In this document: one piece after another, positions 28,804 to 37,690 of the stretch
How positions within the stretch are numbered: position 1 is the stretch's first letter
Layout of the letters: each line of letters starts with the position of its first letter
Source: Alphaproteobacteria bacterium
Lineage (GTDB): Bacteria > Pseudomonadota > Alphaproteobacteria > Rickettsiales > SXRF01
Assembly (NCBI GenBank): GCA_020049775.1
Contig: JAGVLO010000012.1
Location: forward strand, 81,884 to 145,883
Reading direction: 5' to 3'
DNA length: 64,000 nt
Notes under the pieces: generated by a model
What the model saw: the letters and a program-made list of their open reading frames with translations, nothing else
Database searches by the model: none
What the model was told of the DNA's origin: nothing
Program-made: the position numbers and the translations under genes

Positions 28804-29072
28804 GACAACCCCCTATCCGGATTATATATGTTATATATCCCAGATTTCTCCTGTTTTTTACATGGATGTTGAATGATTATTAAGGTTTGTCAACGCGAAA
28901 GGATTAGCGCTGTACAGAATACATGTAAGCATCTGAGGAATGGTGATCCGGGCGATAGCAAATCCACAAGTGGGATTTGCTACTTTGTTATAAAACCTAT
29001 CCCTGCGGGATAGGTGGCGAACCCAAGGGTTCGATTCCCGCCTATTAGCAACAACTATCTGTTTAATAATTG
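28804..29072. other. Structured spacer with three palindromes beside tRNA-Lys
   Basis: No protein gene is credible here. The region between the unknown gene and tRNA-Lys holds a second copy of the tRNA 3' end, GTGATCCGGGCG (28942-28953), and three tandem hairpins described in a separate entry. A translatable stretch spanning 28858-29160 on the minus strand is simply the tRNA and this repeat read as protein. Confidence 0.6.
28943..29042. repeat. Three tandem hairpins plus duplicated tRNA pieces
   Basis: Perfect stems: 28956-28965 with 28973-28982 (10 bp), 28996-29003 with 29007-29014 (8 bp), and 29018-29024 with 29027-29033 (7 bp, AA loop). 29027-29042 is an exact 16-base reverse complement of 29080-29095, the T-arm of the adjacent tRNA-Lys. 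28942-28953 repeats the tRNA 3' end in direct orientation. The architecture suggests a tRNA-derived palindromic element. Confidence 0.7.
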
Positions 29073-29145
29073 TGATCCGGGCGGGAATCGAACCCGCGAC
29101 AACCTGATTAAAAGTCAGGTGCTCTACCGACTGAGCTACCGGATC
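29073..29145 (-). tRNA. tRNA-Lys (anticodon TTT)
   Basis: A 73-base cloverleaf. The 7-bp acceptor stem GATCCGG/CCGGATC is perfect, with discriminator A. The D arm has 'TAGCTCAGTCGGTAGAGC', the anticodon loop CTTTTAA gives anticodon TTT, and the T arm reads GCGGGTTCGATTCCCGC. CCA is not encoded. It is followed on its own strand by the palindromic element, whose sequence is complementary to the T arm. Confidence 0.95.
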
Positions 29146-29300
29146 ACATCTGTATGACAAGCAATAAAAATCAATGCCTTAGATTTCAAGAAATGAAACA
29201 AAGGTAAGAATTGGAGGACAATAAGGTTTTAGGCGGGCTTGTCAACCATTTAGGAAAACAAAAGGTGGCATTTAGGAAAACAAAAGCCGCTTTATCAGGC
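29146..29300. other. Gap between tRNA-Lys and ydbL
   Basis: About 155 bases that must contain the tRNA promoter on the minus strand and the 3' end of the ydbL transcript. A 17-base stretch, ATTTAGGAAAACAAAAG, occurs twice in near tandem (about 29248-29264 and 29270-29286). No gene is seen. Confidence 0.4.
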
Positions 29301-29627
29301 TTAGCGCTTCTTCCACGTCCCGTCAGGTGACTGATACTGCGCGCCTGCGGGCAGGCTGTTGATAATCTGGGTAGCAAATACTTTGCCGACTTCGCCTACT
29401 GGCTGTCCCTTTTCCTGCGCGATGCGGGCATATTCCTGCCGGCGCTTGTCATTCACTTCGGCCACCAGCGCTCTGGCATCAGCCGAACCCTGCAACGCCT
29501 CGGCGTAACCATCCGCACGCTCACCAACCGCGCCTGAGCTGCGCGCCTGCTGAAGGTCAAGTGCAAACACCGGCATGGAAGCCAGTGCGCCAACCAGAGT
29601 AACAACTGCTAACATCTTCGTCTTCAT
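29301..29627 (-). CDS. ydbL: YdbL-family periplasmic protein (DUF1318)
   Basis: 108 residues with a signal peptide (1-22, ending 'MPVFA'). The mature part 'LDLQQARSSGAVGERADGY', 'NDKRRQEYARIAQEKGQP' and 'GEVGKVFATQIIN' is the YdbL/DUF1318 pattern. In enterobacteria YdbL works with YdbH and the lipoprotein YnbE, an AsmA-type bridge thought to move phospholipid to the outer membrane. The same three genes are adjacent here, which supports the assignment. It is the last gene of the leftward run that starts at bfr. Confidence 0.85.
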   Translation of the reverse strand: MKTKMLAVVTLVGALASMPVFALDLQQARSSGAVGERADGYAEALQGSADARALVAEVNDKRRQEYARIAQEKGQPVGEVGKVFATQIINSLPAGAQYQSPDGTWKKR

Positions 29628-29639
29628 AGTGTCCTCACG

Positions 29640-29825
29640 TTAAAAAATATCTTTGTTACGGGCGATGGCTTTTTGCGCATCCTTTTCAATTTCGATTTTC
29701 ACGCGTTGTTCGATATTGATGTTCAGGTTGATTTCAATTGGCTTGTCCGGTGCCTCCAGTTTCACAGTGGGTGAGCATGCCGCAAGCATCGCAAGCGCTG
29801 TAATGATAATGCTAAGGTTTTTCAT
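29640..29825 (-). CDS. ynbE: YnbE-like lipoprotein
   Basis: 61 residues with a lipoprotein signal: hydrophobic '[14 protein letters not shown]' and lipobox L-A-A-C with Cys17. The mature part 'VKLEAPDKPIEINLNINI' followed by 'EQRVKIEIEKD' matches YnbE, which forms the outer-membrane end of the YdbH bridge by strand stacking. Its start overlaps the ydbH stop by 14 bases and ydbL begins 12 bases after its stop, so the three are coupled. Confidence 0.85.
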   Translation of the reverse strand: MKNLSIIITALAMLAACSPTVKLEAPDKPIEINLNINIEQRVKIEIEKDAQKAIARNKDIF

Positions 29826-30933
29826 TGTTACCCTGCTTAAGAAGTTGTTTGGGGTCAGTGATGGTCACCAGCCCCTGTTGCAGCAAATCTAGCAGGTCGC
29901 CTGCCAGATTTACATTCAAATTCACCATACGCCCATTATATACATCAGGATTGTTACCCTTAAGTGACAGCAACATGGATAATTTTTTAGGATCTTTGCT
30001 GTCCACCGTCAGGGAAAAATCCGTATAATGGAAGTTTTTCAGTACCTCGCGCACTACTTCCACCTGCGGGTGGTCGCCGGGAATGACATCCGGCGGCAAT
30101 ATTATTGTGCCGACCTCGGCGGTTTTCAGGTTGCCCTTCTGCACCGTGAAGCTTCCATCACGGGCAACCGTTACCGGTAATATGCCGGAAAGCATGCCTG
30201 TTGCGGTGGCACGGTTGCCTGTGGCCTGCTGCATCAATGCATTGAGCGACACATTGTCGAGGTTCAGCTTCAGCGCTACCGGCTTGCTGTCAAACAGCAG
30301 CGCGGAGAATGGCTGCACGCTTATCTTGCCGCTGTTCCACGGAAACTGCGCGCCAGACAGGTTGAATTTTGCCTTCGCCGCATCGGCCAGCGGATAGTCC
30401 AGCGCAAAATCTGCCTTGTGCGTGTTATCCGCACTGGCAAACCCGCCTGCTACTTTCAAAATCTGATTCCACTGGATTGTGCCTTTACCTTCCAGTGGTG
30501 GAACAGGAACAGGCATACCCGACAGACGGATACCGCGTATATTCCATGTGCCGGAAAGGCCGTTGCCATCTTCCGCTTTCAATAAATTCGCTTCCGCACC
30601 ATCAATGGCAATTTCCTTGCCGTTATGGCTAAAGGTCAGCACACCTGTTTTCAATCCCTGAATATTGCCGTTGAGCAAATCAAGAATGCCATAACCCACC
30701 GTAATCGAGTCCAGCTTAAAATTGGAATCCGCACCCAGCGATACATCCTTGAAGGTGATGCCACCGGTTCCGATTTTTTCGATATGAAAATCGAGTTTCT
30801 CCAGCCCGCTCGCAGCCAGCTGCGAACGCAGTGCCGACTCAACCCATTTGTTCCATGGCAGAAGCACCGCCACCAGCAGCAACGCCGCAACAGGCACACC
30901 AAGCCACAGCAATAGTTTTTTACGCAGCGACAT
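29812..30933 (-). CDS. ydbH: YdbH-like AsmA-family intermembrane protein, short form
   Basis: About 373 residues from ATG 30933 ('[12 protein letters not shown]'). An N-terminal inner-membrane anchor (residues 8-27) leads into long periplasmic beta-rich repeats: '[20 protein letters not shown]', '[13 protein letters not shown]', and a C-terminal '[30 protein letters not shown]' like the end of YdbH. Enterobacterial YdbH is more than twice as long, so this bridge would be short or need oligomerisation or a partner to span the periplasm. It overlaps tgt upstream and ynbE downstream by 14 bases each. Confidence 0.75.
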   Translation of the reverse strand: MSLRKKLLLWLGVPVAALLLVAVLLPWNKWVESALRSQLAASGLEKLDFHIEKIGTGGITFKDVSLGADSNFKLDSITVGYGILDLLNGNIQGLKTGVLTFSHNGKEIAIDGAEANLLKAEDGNGLSGTWNIRGIRLSGMPVPVPPLEGKGTIQWNQILKVAGGFASADNTHKADFALDYPLADAAKAKFNLSGAQFPWNSGKISVQPFSALLFDSKPVALKLNLDNVSLNALMQQATGNRATATGMLSGILPVTVARDGSFTVQKGNLKTAEVGTIILPPDVIPGDHPQVEVVREVLKNFHYTDFSLTVDSKDPKKLSMLLSLKGNNPDVYNGRMVNLNVNLAGDLLDLLQQGLVTITDPKQLLKQGNNEKP

Positions 30934-32050
30934 CGTCTTCCTTATACTTGCGGTATTTGGCGAGGAACTTCGCGGCGAATTCATCCAGCCTTTGCTCATT
31001 GATGGCGTCGCGCAGCCCCTGCATCAATTGCTGGTAGAAGGTCAGGTTGTGCCATGTCAGCAACATCGGCCCGAGCATTTCGTCAGCCTTGAATAAATGG
31101 TTCAGGTAAGCGCGAGTATATTTGGTGCAGGCAGGGCATAGGCAGCCTTCCTGCAATGGCGCAGAATCATCAGCAAAACGCGCATTGCGTATATTGATTT
31201 CACCTTCGTCGATGTAGGCACGTGCAAAACGACCCGCACGCGTGGGAATAACACAGTCGAACATATCCACCCCGCGCTGCACCGCGCCGATGATGTCATC
31301 CGGTTTGCCAACACCCATCAGGTAGCGCGGCTTGTCGGCCGGCAAATGCGGCATGGTGAAATCAAGCACCCTGAACATCACTTCCTGCCCCTCACCTACC
31401 GCAAGGCCGCCGATAGCATAGCCGTCAAAGCCAATGGCCTGAAGCGCCTTGCACGACTCTTCGCGCAGATCGTGATAAACGCTGCCCTGCACAATACCAA
31501 ACAGCGAATAGCCGTCGCGCTCAACAAAGGCTTTCTTGCAGCGCTCCGCCCAGCGCATGGAAAGGCGCATGGAACTCGCCGCTTCTTCCTCGGTTGCCGG
31601 ATAGGGTGTGCATTCGTCCAGCACCATGCTGATATTGCTGTCGAGCATGTGCTGGATTTCAATGGCGCGCTCCGGCGTCAGCTCATACGTCGTGCCATCA
31701 AGATGCGACTGGAAGGTAACGCCCTGCTCGCTCAGCTTGCGCAATTTTGAAAGCGACATCACTTGAAACCCGCCCGAGTCGGTGAGTATCGGCCCGTGCC
31801 AGTTCATGAATGTATGCAAGCCGCCCATCTTCGCCACCAGCTCTGCCGAAGGGCGCAACATCAGGTGATAAGTGTTGGAAAGAATGATGTCTGCACCCGT
31901 GGCTTTTACGGATTCAGGCATCATTGCCTTTACGGTTGCCGCCGTGCCAACAGGCATAAAAGCGGGCGTGCGGATAGCACCATGCGCGGTCATCACCTCA
32001 CCGGTGCGCGCAAGACTTTGTTTTTTATTAATTTTATATGTAATAGCCAT
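30920..32050 (-). CDS. tgt: Queuine tRNA-ribosyltransferase (TGT)
   Basis: About 376 residues from ATG 32050 ('[11 protein letters not shown]'); the longer frame upstream lacks conservation. It swaps guanine-34 for preQ1 in tRNAs with GUN anticodons. Motifs: '[16 protein letters not shown]', '[18 protein letters not shown]' (catalytic Asp), '[12 protein letters not shown]', '[17 protein letters not shown]' (second catalytic Asp), and the zinc set '[14 protein letters not shown]...H'. It lies in the bfr-ppi-queA-tgt run, but a rightward gene separates it from queA. Confidence 0.97.
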   Translation of the reverse strand: MAITYKINKKQSLARTGEVMTAHGAIRTPAFMPVGTAATVKAMMPESVKATGADIILSNTYHLMLRPSAELVAKMGGLHTFMNWHGPILTDSGGFQVMSLSKLRKLSEQGVTFQSHLDGTTYELTPERAIEIQHMLDSNISMVLDECTPYPATEEEAASSMRLSMRWAERCKKAFVERDGYSLFGIVQGSVYHDLREESCKALQAIGFDGYAIGGLAVGEGQEVMFRVLDFTMPHLPADKPRYLMGVGKPDDIIGAVQRGVDMFDCVIPTRAGRFARAYIDEGEINIRNARFADDSAPLQEGCLCPACTKYTRAYLNHLFKADEMLGPMLLTWHNLTFYQQLMQGLRDAINEQRLDEFAAKFLAKYRKYKEDDVAA

Positions 32051-32107
32051 GTGGATATCGTTAATATTTATGTGGTATAGTGTTAACAAATAAAATTGGC
32101 AATTTCT

Positions 32108-33196
32108 ATGGCTAAAGCGCTTGAAACTGCACTTCCCGGTTTTACGCCCAGCTCGCTGCAACTGGCGGCCATAGAGCGCATCCGCGAATTTCAGGATGAG
32201 CTGGCCGCACAAGGCATTTACATGCGCTCAGCCATGGAGCTGGAATTCGTGGTAGAAGACAGGTGGGGAAAGCTTGTCCCCTACGTCATAAATTTAAAGG
32301 AAGCGGAAAAATACCTCACCTCGCCAAAACGCAAACTGCCGCACCTTGAGCAGGTGAAAACCGACGTCACGGCAGAGTACGAAATTACCGTCGCCGACAA
32401 GCCGGATGCCAACGGATTATTCAACCCGTTGCAGTTTGCACCGCTGCAAGTAGCTGGTGAAATGGCAATGCTGAAGAAAGGCACATTACGGGATATGTTG
32501 CAGCAAACCACCTGCCTCACGCCCGATATACGCGGCGGTATCGCACCCTTCCGGCCTGTATTCCATGCCTACCCCTACAGCCTCGCGGATAAAGAATCGT
32601 CATGGCAATACGAGAATAAAAGCTCGGCGCTGCATGTGAATGTCAGCCTGTATGACGCCAAAGGCAACAACCTGTTTGGCAAACACCCCGCATTGCTGGA
32701 ACATTGCGCACGCTCGCTAATCAATGTGCAGAACGAAGCGGGTCTTGCTTTCCTGCCTAAGAAAAATTCCCTTAAACGTGTACGACCTGAAGCGCATGGT
32801 TCAGTTCCGGGCGGCCTTGGCATGGAAGCGGTACTCGATGACGGCAAGAAGCGCACCTTCAGCTCGGTGAATATCCGTGGTGGAGCAACAGAAAAAACAG
32901 GTAAGGGCAGCAAAGAAAAAATGACGCACGATATACGCATCGAAAACCGGCTTCCCGGCGCGGATAATGACCCGTTTGTTGCACTGGCCGTTACCATGGC
33001 CGCCATGGTGGATGCCGTGCGCCACGACATAAAAACAAAACCCAAAGGCAAAGCGCCAACCCACTATTTCGCAGACACCCATGAGGATCTGGTGGATACC
33101 ATGAAAGCATCAACACGCATGCGCGAACTGCTTGGCCCGAATCTCCACAGTGCCATACTCAATGAATATGACAAATCGCGGAGCGCAAGCCGTTAG
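32108..33196 (+). CDS. Glutamine-synthetase-like protein lacking the N-terminal beta-grasp domain
   Basis: 362 residues from ATG 32108; an in-frame TTG lies at 32096. Compared with the true GlnA at 36101, the catalytic-barrel residues are recognisable: '[10 protein letters not shown]' for the Glu-x-Glu metal site, 'AEYEIT' for a further metal Glu, '[12 protein letters not shown]' for the metal His, 'VNIRGG' for a substrate Arg and '[13 protein letters not shown]' for the Glu-x-Arg pair. The ~100-residue N-terminal domain, which completes each active site in GS, is absent, as is the adenylylation-loop Tyr region. It may ligate another amine to glutamate or bind nucleotide only. It sits between queA and tgt on the opposite strand and overlaps the queA 3' end by 4 bases. 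Confidence 0.75.
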   Translation: MAKALETALPGFTPSSLQLAAIERIREFQDELAAQGIYMRSAMELEFVVEDRWGKLVPYVINLKEAEKYLTSPKRKLPHLEQVKTDVTAEYEITVADKPDANGLFNPLQFAPLQVAGEMAMLKKGTLRDMLQQTTCLTPDIRGGIAPFRPVFHAYPYSLADKESSWQYENKSSALHVNVSLYDAKGNNLFGKHPALLEHCARSLINVQNEAGLAFLPKKNSLKRVRPEAHGSVPGGLGMEAVLDDGKKRTFSSVNIRGGATEKTGKGSKEKMTHDIRIENRLPGADNDPFVALAVTMAAMVDAVRHDIKTKPKGKAPTHYFADTHEDLVDTMKASTRMRELLGPNLHSAILNEYDKSRSASR

Positions 33197-34239
33197 CGTT
33201 TCTCAGGAAATAACAAGCAAGCATCCCCGTAGGAATAAAAACGGTATTTATGTTCTATGGCGTGCTGGTAGGCAGCTTTCATTTTCTCCAGTCCGGAAAA
33301 TGCCGATACCAGCATGAACAGCGTGGAGCGCGGCAGATGGAAATTGGTCAGCAGCATATCCACCATTTTAAAGCGGTAGCCCGGCGTAATGAAGATTGAC
33401 GTTTCACTTGCAAACGGGTGCAGTATTCCTTTTTCATCCGTGGCGCTCTCCAGTGTGCGCAAGCTGGTTGTGCCCACAGCTATCACACGCCCGCCTTTGG
33501 CTTTTGCATTATTCACAGCATCAGCAGTTTCCTGCGCAACTACCGCATACTCGCTGTGCATTACATGCTCACTTGTATCTTCTGCCTTCACAGGCAGGAA
33601 CGTGCCGCCGCCGACATGCAGCGTTACATGCGCATGTTTTACGCCCATAGCATCAATGGCAGAAAGGAGCTTTTCGGAAAAATGGAGTCCCGCTGTCGGC
33701 GCAGCAACCGAACCGTCATGTTTTGCATATACGGTCTGGTAGTTTTGTTTATCGTCTTGCTCATCGACTTCTGCACGTTGTTTTTCAATATAGGGCGGCA
33801 GTGGCATATGGCCGTAGCGCTCAAGCAGTGCGCGAATGCCCTGCTTGTCGTCATAGTCAAAGCGCAGCACTACTTCGCCCGTTGGCAGCTTCTCCAGCAC
33901 CGTGGCGTGGAAGTCCGGCGCGAATTCTATTTTGTCAGCTGGTTTGAGGCGTTTTCCTGGTTTGGCAAAAGCCCGCCAGATATGTTCAACTGACTGGCGC
34001 TTGTGCAGCAATATCTCCACTCTCGCCTGCCCGCGCATGCCAAAAAGCCGCGCCGGAAGCACGCGCGTGTCATTGAACACCATGATGTCACCCGCCTTCA
34101 GGAATTTAGTGATGTCGGCAACAGCCGCATCATGAATGCATTCATCCACCACCAACATGCGTGAAGTGTCGCGCGGTGATGCTGGATAGGCCGCAATCAG
34201 CGATTCAGGAAGTATAAAATCAAACAGTTCGGTTTTCAA
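33193..34239 (-). CDS. queA: tRNA preQ1(34) S-adenosylmethionine ribosyltransferase-isomerase
   Basis: 348 residues, typical length. It transfers and isomerises the ribosyl part of SAM onto preQ1-34 in tRNA to make epoxyqueuosine, the step after TGT. Motifs: 'FDFILPESLIAAYPA', 'MVFNDTRVLPARLFG', 'PLPPYI', 'SVAAPTAGLHFSEKLL', 'THVTLHVGGGTFLPV'-type segment ('AHVTLHVGGGTFLPVKAED'), and 'TNFHLPRSTLFMLVSAF'. Together with tgt this gives most of the late queuosine pathway. Confidence 0.97.
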   Translation of the reverse strand: MKTELFDFILPESLIAAYPASPRDTSRMLVVDECIHDAAVADITKFLKAGDIMVFNDTRVLPARLFGMRGQARVEILLHKRQSVEHIWRAFAKPGKRLKPADKIEFAPDFHATVLEKLPTGEVVLRFDYDDKQGIRALLERYGHMPLPPYIEKQRAEVDEQDDKQNYQTVYAKHDGSVAAPTAGLHFSEKLLSAIDAMGVKHAHVTLHVGGGTFLPVKAEDTSEHVMHSEYAVVAQETADAVNNAKAKGGRVIAVGTTSLRTLESATDEKGILHPFASETSIFITPGYRFKMVDMLLTNFHLPRSTLFMLVSAFSGLEKMKAAYQHAIEHKYRFYSYGDACLLFPEKR

Positions 34240-34258
34240 ATTAGACCCACAAACAATT

Positions 34259-34281
34259 GGGGCATGGATAAACCATGCCCC
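34259..34281 (-). terminator. Hairpin between ppi and queA
   Basis: A perfect 9-bp GC-rich stem (34259-34267 with 34273-34281, loop ATAAA) about 26 bases after the ppi stop. The following T run is weak, so it may attenuate rather than end the transcript before queA. Confidence 0.6.
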
Positions 34282-34306
34282 ATTGCTATTTATAGATTAA
34301 ATAAAA

Positions 34307-34918
34307 TTACTGAGCGGCAGCGGCGGGGGCGGGGGCTTCATCCTTCACATCAGCTGCAACCTGCATCTTGATAATCTTGTCAGGGCCGTTCACTTTGCCA
34401 TTGTCGTTCTGGTCGCCTTTTTTAATTTTATCGACAAATTCCATGCCTTTGGTCACCTTACCCCAGACAGTGTACTGCCTGTCGAGAAAATTTGAATCGG
34501 CGAGAACAATAAAGAACTGGCTGTCGGCACTGTCAACGCTTGCAGCACGCGCCATGGATAGAACGCCGCGTATATGGGGTTCTTTACTAAATTCGGCCTT
34601 GAGTTTCTGGCCTGAGCCACCCATGCCGGTACCGGTGGGGTCACCAGTCTGAGCCATGAAGCCGTCAATCACGCGGTGGAAAACCACGCCGTCATAAAAT
34701 TTCTGGCGGGTAAGTTCCTTGATGCGTGCCACATGCTTGGGCGCAAGGTCAGGACGCAGTTCAATAACAACGCGTCCATCCTTCAGGTCGAGATACAAAG
34801 TATTTTCAAGGTCACCAGCCTTTGGCTGTGCTTTTGCCTTTTTCGGGGCCATAACTGCAACTCCAACAATAATTGTAGTGATTAATAAAACGGCTAATGT
34901 CGTACGAATCATGCGCAT
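34307..34918 (-). CDS. Cyclophilin-type peptidyl-prolyl isomerase, exported
   Basis: 203 residues with an N-terminal hydrophobic segment 'TLAVLLITTIIVGVAVMAP' that acts as a signal or anchor, placing the enzyme in the periplasm. The cyclophilin core runs from about 38 to 180 with catalytic Arg in 'GVVFHRVIDGFMAQTGDP', 'SADSQFFIVLAD' and 'YTVWGKVTKGMEFVD'. An Ala/Pro-rich tail closes it. It isomerises X-Pro bonds during folding. Its start lies inside the bfr stop region (10-base overlap). A cyclophilin beside queA is a common alphaproteobacterial order. Confidence 0.93.
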   Translation of the reverse strand: MRMIRTTLAVLLITTIIVGVAVMAPKKAKAQPKAGDLENTLYLDLKDGRVVIELRPDLAPKHVARIKELTRQKFYDGVVFHRVIDGFMAQTGDPTGTGMGGSGQKLKAEFSKEPHIRGVLSMARAASVDSADSQFFIVLADSNFLDRQYTVWGKVTKGMEFVDKIKKGDQNDNGKVNGPDKIIKMQVAADVKDEAPAPAAAAQ

Positions 34919-35355
34919 TCCTTCACATTTTGGGTTGATTCATTCAATTGCTTGCGGAGTGATTCCACATGTTCTTTTTGCGTTTCCATGATACGGCCAA
35001 GAAATAACGCCGTTGAATCATCTTCGCATACGCGGCAGAGATCAATGGTTGATTTAAGTTGCGCGAGCGTCGCCTCCGCAAGCACGAGATCGTTCCTGAG
35101 CATGTCTTCTCTCCCTTGGCCTATTCTGAGTTTATCAAGCTCCTGCAGGCGCGGTTCGCCGCCGAGCGACAAGATGTATTCCACAAGCATGTCGGAATGT
35201 TTCATGGCGTCAATCGAGGACTTGTACTCAAAATCCGCAAGCTCCATGACACCCTTGTGCTTGAACATACGGGCATGGAGGAAATACTGGTTGATGCCGG
35301 TAAGCTTGCTTTTGAGAATATCGTTGAGCTTTTGAAGAATCGTTTTATCAGTCAC
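34909..35355 (-). CDS. bfr: Bacterioferritin-like subunit with degenerate ferroxidase centre
   Basis: 148 residues from GTG 35355, chosen for the AAGGA site 8 bases upstream and because it matches the family N-terminus. Clear bacterioferritin: 'LTGINQYFLHARM', 'SSIDAMKHSDMLVEYIL', 'LDKLRIGQGREDML' and 'METQKEHVESL'. The haem-ligand Met (51) and the His of the diiron site (53) are kept. The Glu ligands are not: Lys17 replaces the first Glu, Ala50 the second, the helix-C Glu appears to be Ala and the helix-D Glu is Gln. It should bind haem and form a shell but not oxidise iron alone, as in mixed-subunit bacterioferritins. No second bfr is in the window. Confidence 0.85.
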   Translation of the reverse strand: MTDKTILQKLNDILKSKLTGINQYFLHARMFKHKGVMELADFEYKSSIDAMKHSDMLVEYILSLGGEPRLQELDKLRIGQGREDMLRNDLVLAEATLAQLKSTIDLCRVCEDDSTALFLGRIMETQKEHVESLRKQLNESTQNVKECA

Positions 35356-35519
35356 TGCCGAGGTCCTTGAAGTAGGAAAATCCTGATTATGCACGCCGCT
35401 TTGATGGAGCAGCCTACACCAAAAGTCAATAGACTTACATGTTTTTGTTATTGCAATATTTGCTGGCAGTATTACAACCAAGCTGGTGAATAAAGAATTA
35501 AGTAAATACGATACATTAG

Positions 35520-35894
<375 letters not shown>

Positions 35895-36100
35895 ATAATA
35901 TAAATTATATTGATTATTCTGTTAGTTAGCGCGCCATTATATTGCGTTGCAGCTAACACTTTACAATCGCCGCGCCATTGCCTATAAACGGCATCAAATT
36001 ACACCATAAATAACAAAAAAATTATCCCGCAGGACATATCGAAGATGCAAGCGTAGCAACGCTTCGTACCAATCTATTTTTCACTCAAGGAAGGTTTACC
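35895..36100 (+). promoter_or_regulatory. glnB-glnA intergenic region
   Basis: 206 bases, AT-rich at first, ending in the strong ribosome-binding site AAGGAAGG before the glnA ATG at 36101. A separate glnA promoter is likely here. GTTAG...CTAAC (about 35920-35956) forms an imperfect inverted repeat. I found no convincing NtrC site. Confidence 0.4.
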
Positions 36101-37507
36101 ATGGCCGCTAATGATGTTTTCAAAATGATCAAGGACAATGACATCCAGTTCGTTGATTTCCGTTTCACTGATCCTAAGGGCAAATGGCAGCACACCTGCT
36201 ATGTTGCCGAACAGGTCAATGCCGGCAGCTTTGAAGACGGTATCATGTTCGACGGCTCGTCCATCTCTGGCTGGAAGACCATCAACGAATCCGACATGAT
36301 TTTGATGCCGGATGCGAAGACTGCATTCATCGATCCGTTTGCTGCACAGCCCACCATGGTGATTTTCTGCGACGTTATTGAACCATCCACCGGCCAGCCT
36401 TATGGCCGCGACCCGCGCTCATGCGCAAAACGCGCCGAAGCCTACCTGCAATATACCGGCCTCGGTGACACCGCCTATTTCGGCCCTGAACTCGAATTCT
36501 TCGTGTTCGACGATGTGCGCTACAAGACTGCTGGCAACTACAGCTTCCACCAGCTCGATTCTGAAGAACTGCCGGTAAATTCCGACCGCGCCTATCCTGC
36601 TGGCAATACCGGCCACCGTCCGGCGACCAAAGGCGGCTACTTCCCCGTACAACCGGTCGATTCACTGGCTGACCTGCGCGGCGAAATGCTGACAACGCTG
36701 AAGACCGTCGGCGTTGAACCTGTTCTGCACCACCATGAAGTAGCGCCCGCGCAGTGCGAACTGGGTACGATGTTCTCCACCCTCACCGCAACTGCCGACA
36801 ATGTGCAGAAGTACAAATACGTAGTGCATAATGTTGCCCACTCTTATGGCAAGTCCGCTACCTTCATGCCAAAGCCCATCTCCGGTGATAACGGCTCGGG
36901 TATGCACACCCACCAGTCCCTCTGGAAAGCTGGCAAGCCGCTGTTCGCTGGCAATGGCTATGCTGACCTGTCCGAGATGTGTCTGTATTACATCGGCGGC
37001 ATCATCAAGCACGCCAAGGCCATCAACGCCTTTACCAACGCATCCACCAACAGCTACAAGCGCCTTATCCCGGGCTTTGAAGCACCGGTATTGCTGGCAT
37101 ACTCCGCACGCAACCGTTCCGCTTCCATCCGCATTCCGTATGTCGCTTCGCCAAAAGGCAAGCGCATTGAAGTGCGCTTCCCTGACCCGACAGCTAACCC
37201 TTACCTCGCTTTCGCAGCAATGCTGATGGCTGGTCTGGACGGCATTGAAAACAAGATCCACCCTGGCGATGCCATGGACAAGAACCTGTACGACCTGCCA
37301 CCGGAAGAACTGAAAAATGTTCCGACCGTATGCGGCAGCCTGCGTCAGGCACTTGAAAACCTCGACAAAGACCGCGCGTTCCTCAAAAAGGGCGACGTGT
37401 TCACCGACGACCTGATCGATTCATACATCGACCTGAAGATGCAGGAAGTGTACAGGTGGGAACACACTCCAACCGCGGGCGAGTTCGAGCTGTACTACAG
37501 CGTGTAA
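36101..37507 (+). CDS. glnA: Glutamine synthetase, type I
   Basis: 468 residues, dodecameric class. It joins ammonia to glutamate using ATP. The N-terminal beta-grasp domain includes '[12 protein letters not shown]' and '[13 protein letters not shown]'; catalytic motifs are '[11 protein letters not shown]', '[13 protein letters not shown]', '[12 protein letters not shown]', 'RSASIRIPY' and '[14 protein letters not shown]'. The adenylylation Tyr is in '[11 protein letters not shown]', so GlnE-type control is expected. It completes the glnBA unit and takes up ammonia released by the hut pathway. Confidence 0.98.
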   Translation: MAANDVFKMIKDNDIQFVDFRFTDPKGKWQHTCYVAEQVNAGSFEDGIMFDGSSISGWKTINESDMILMPDAKTAFIDPFAAQPTMVIFCDVIEPSTGQPYGRDPRSCAKRAEAYLQYTGLGDTAYFGPELEFFVFDDVRYKTAGNYSFHQLDSEELPVNSDRAYPAGNTGHRPATKGGYFPVQPVDSLADLRGEMLTTLKTVGVEPVLHHHEVAPAQCELGTMFSTLTATADNVQKYKYVVHNVAHSYGKSATFMPKPISGDNGSGMHTHQSLWKAGKPLFAGNGYADLSEMCLYYIGGIIKHAKAINAFTNASTNSYKRLIPGFEAPVLLAYSARNRSASIRIPYVASPKGKRIEVRFPDPTANPYLAFAAMLMAGLDGIENKIHPGDAMDKNLYDLPPEELKNVPTVCGSLRQALENLDKDRAFLKKGDVFTDDLIDSYIDLKMQEVYRWEHTPTAGEFELYYSV

Positions 37508-37534
37508 CAATAGATGCCCCCGCTGCGCGCCTGT

Positions 37535-37628
37535 CCCACCAAAGGTGGGCCAATTATTATTAACGCGTGCAAAGCACGCTGGCGCTCACATGGAGCAACG
37601 CTAAGGCTAGCGCGGTCTGCTGACCGCG
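37535..37628. repeat. Four short palindromes downstream of glnA
   Basis: Hairpins with tiny loops in a row: CCCACC/GGTGGG (37535-37549, AAA loop), GCGTGC/GCACGC (37565-37579, AAA loop), CGCTA/TAGCG (37599-37612) and CGCGGTC/GACCGCG (37611-37628). Similar in style to the cluster next to tRNA-Lys. They lie between the glnA stop and its terminator and could stabilise the mRNA end. Confidence 0.6.
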
Positions 37629-37642
37629 TTTACACCAAACGA

Positions 37643-37670
37643 AAAAGGGAGGCTCTAGCCTCCCTTTTCT
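37643..37670. terminator. Bidirectional terminator between glnA and the leftward gene
   Basis: AAAAGGGAGGC (37643-37653) pairs with GCCTCCCTTTT (37658-37668) around TCTA. The A and T runs on either side let it work in both directions, for glnA and for the gene ending at 37691. Confidence 0.85.
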
Positions 37671-37690
37671 GTTTCATATGGTCATTGTAA

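Noticed and set aside
28942..29072. A true attachment site for an integrated element at tRNA-Lys
   Set aside because: The direct repeat is only 12 bases and encloses about 130 bases without an integrase, so it is at most a scar.
28858..29160. A 100-residue reading frame on the minus strand across the tRNA-Lys
   Set aside because: It is the tRNA and the adjacent palindromic element translated; its first part is the typical product of reading a tRNA as protein.
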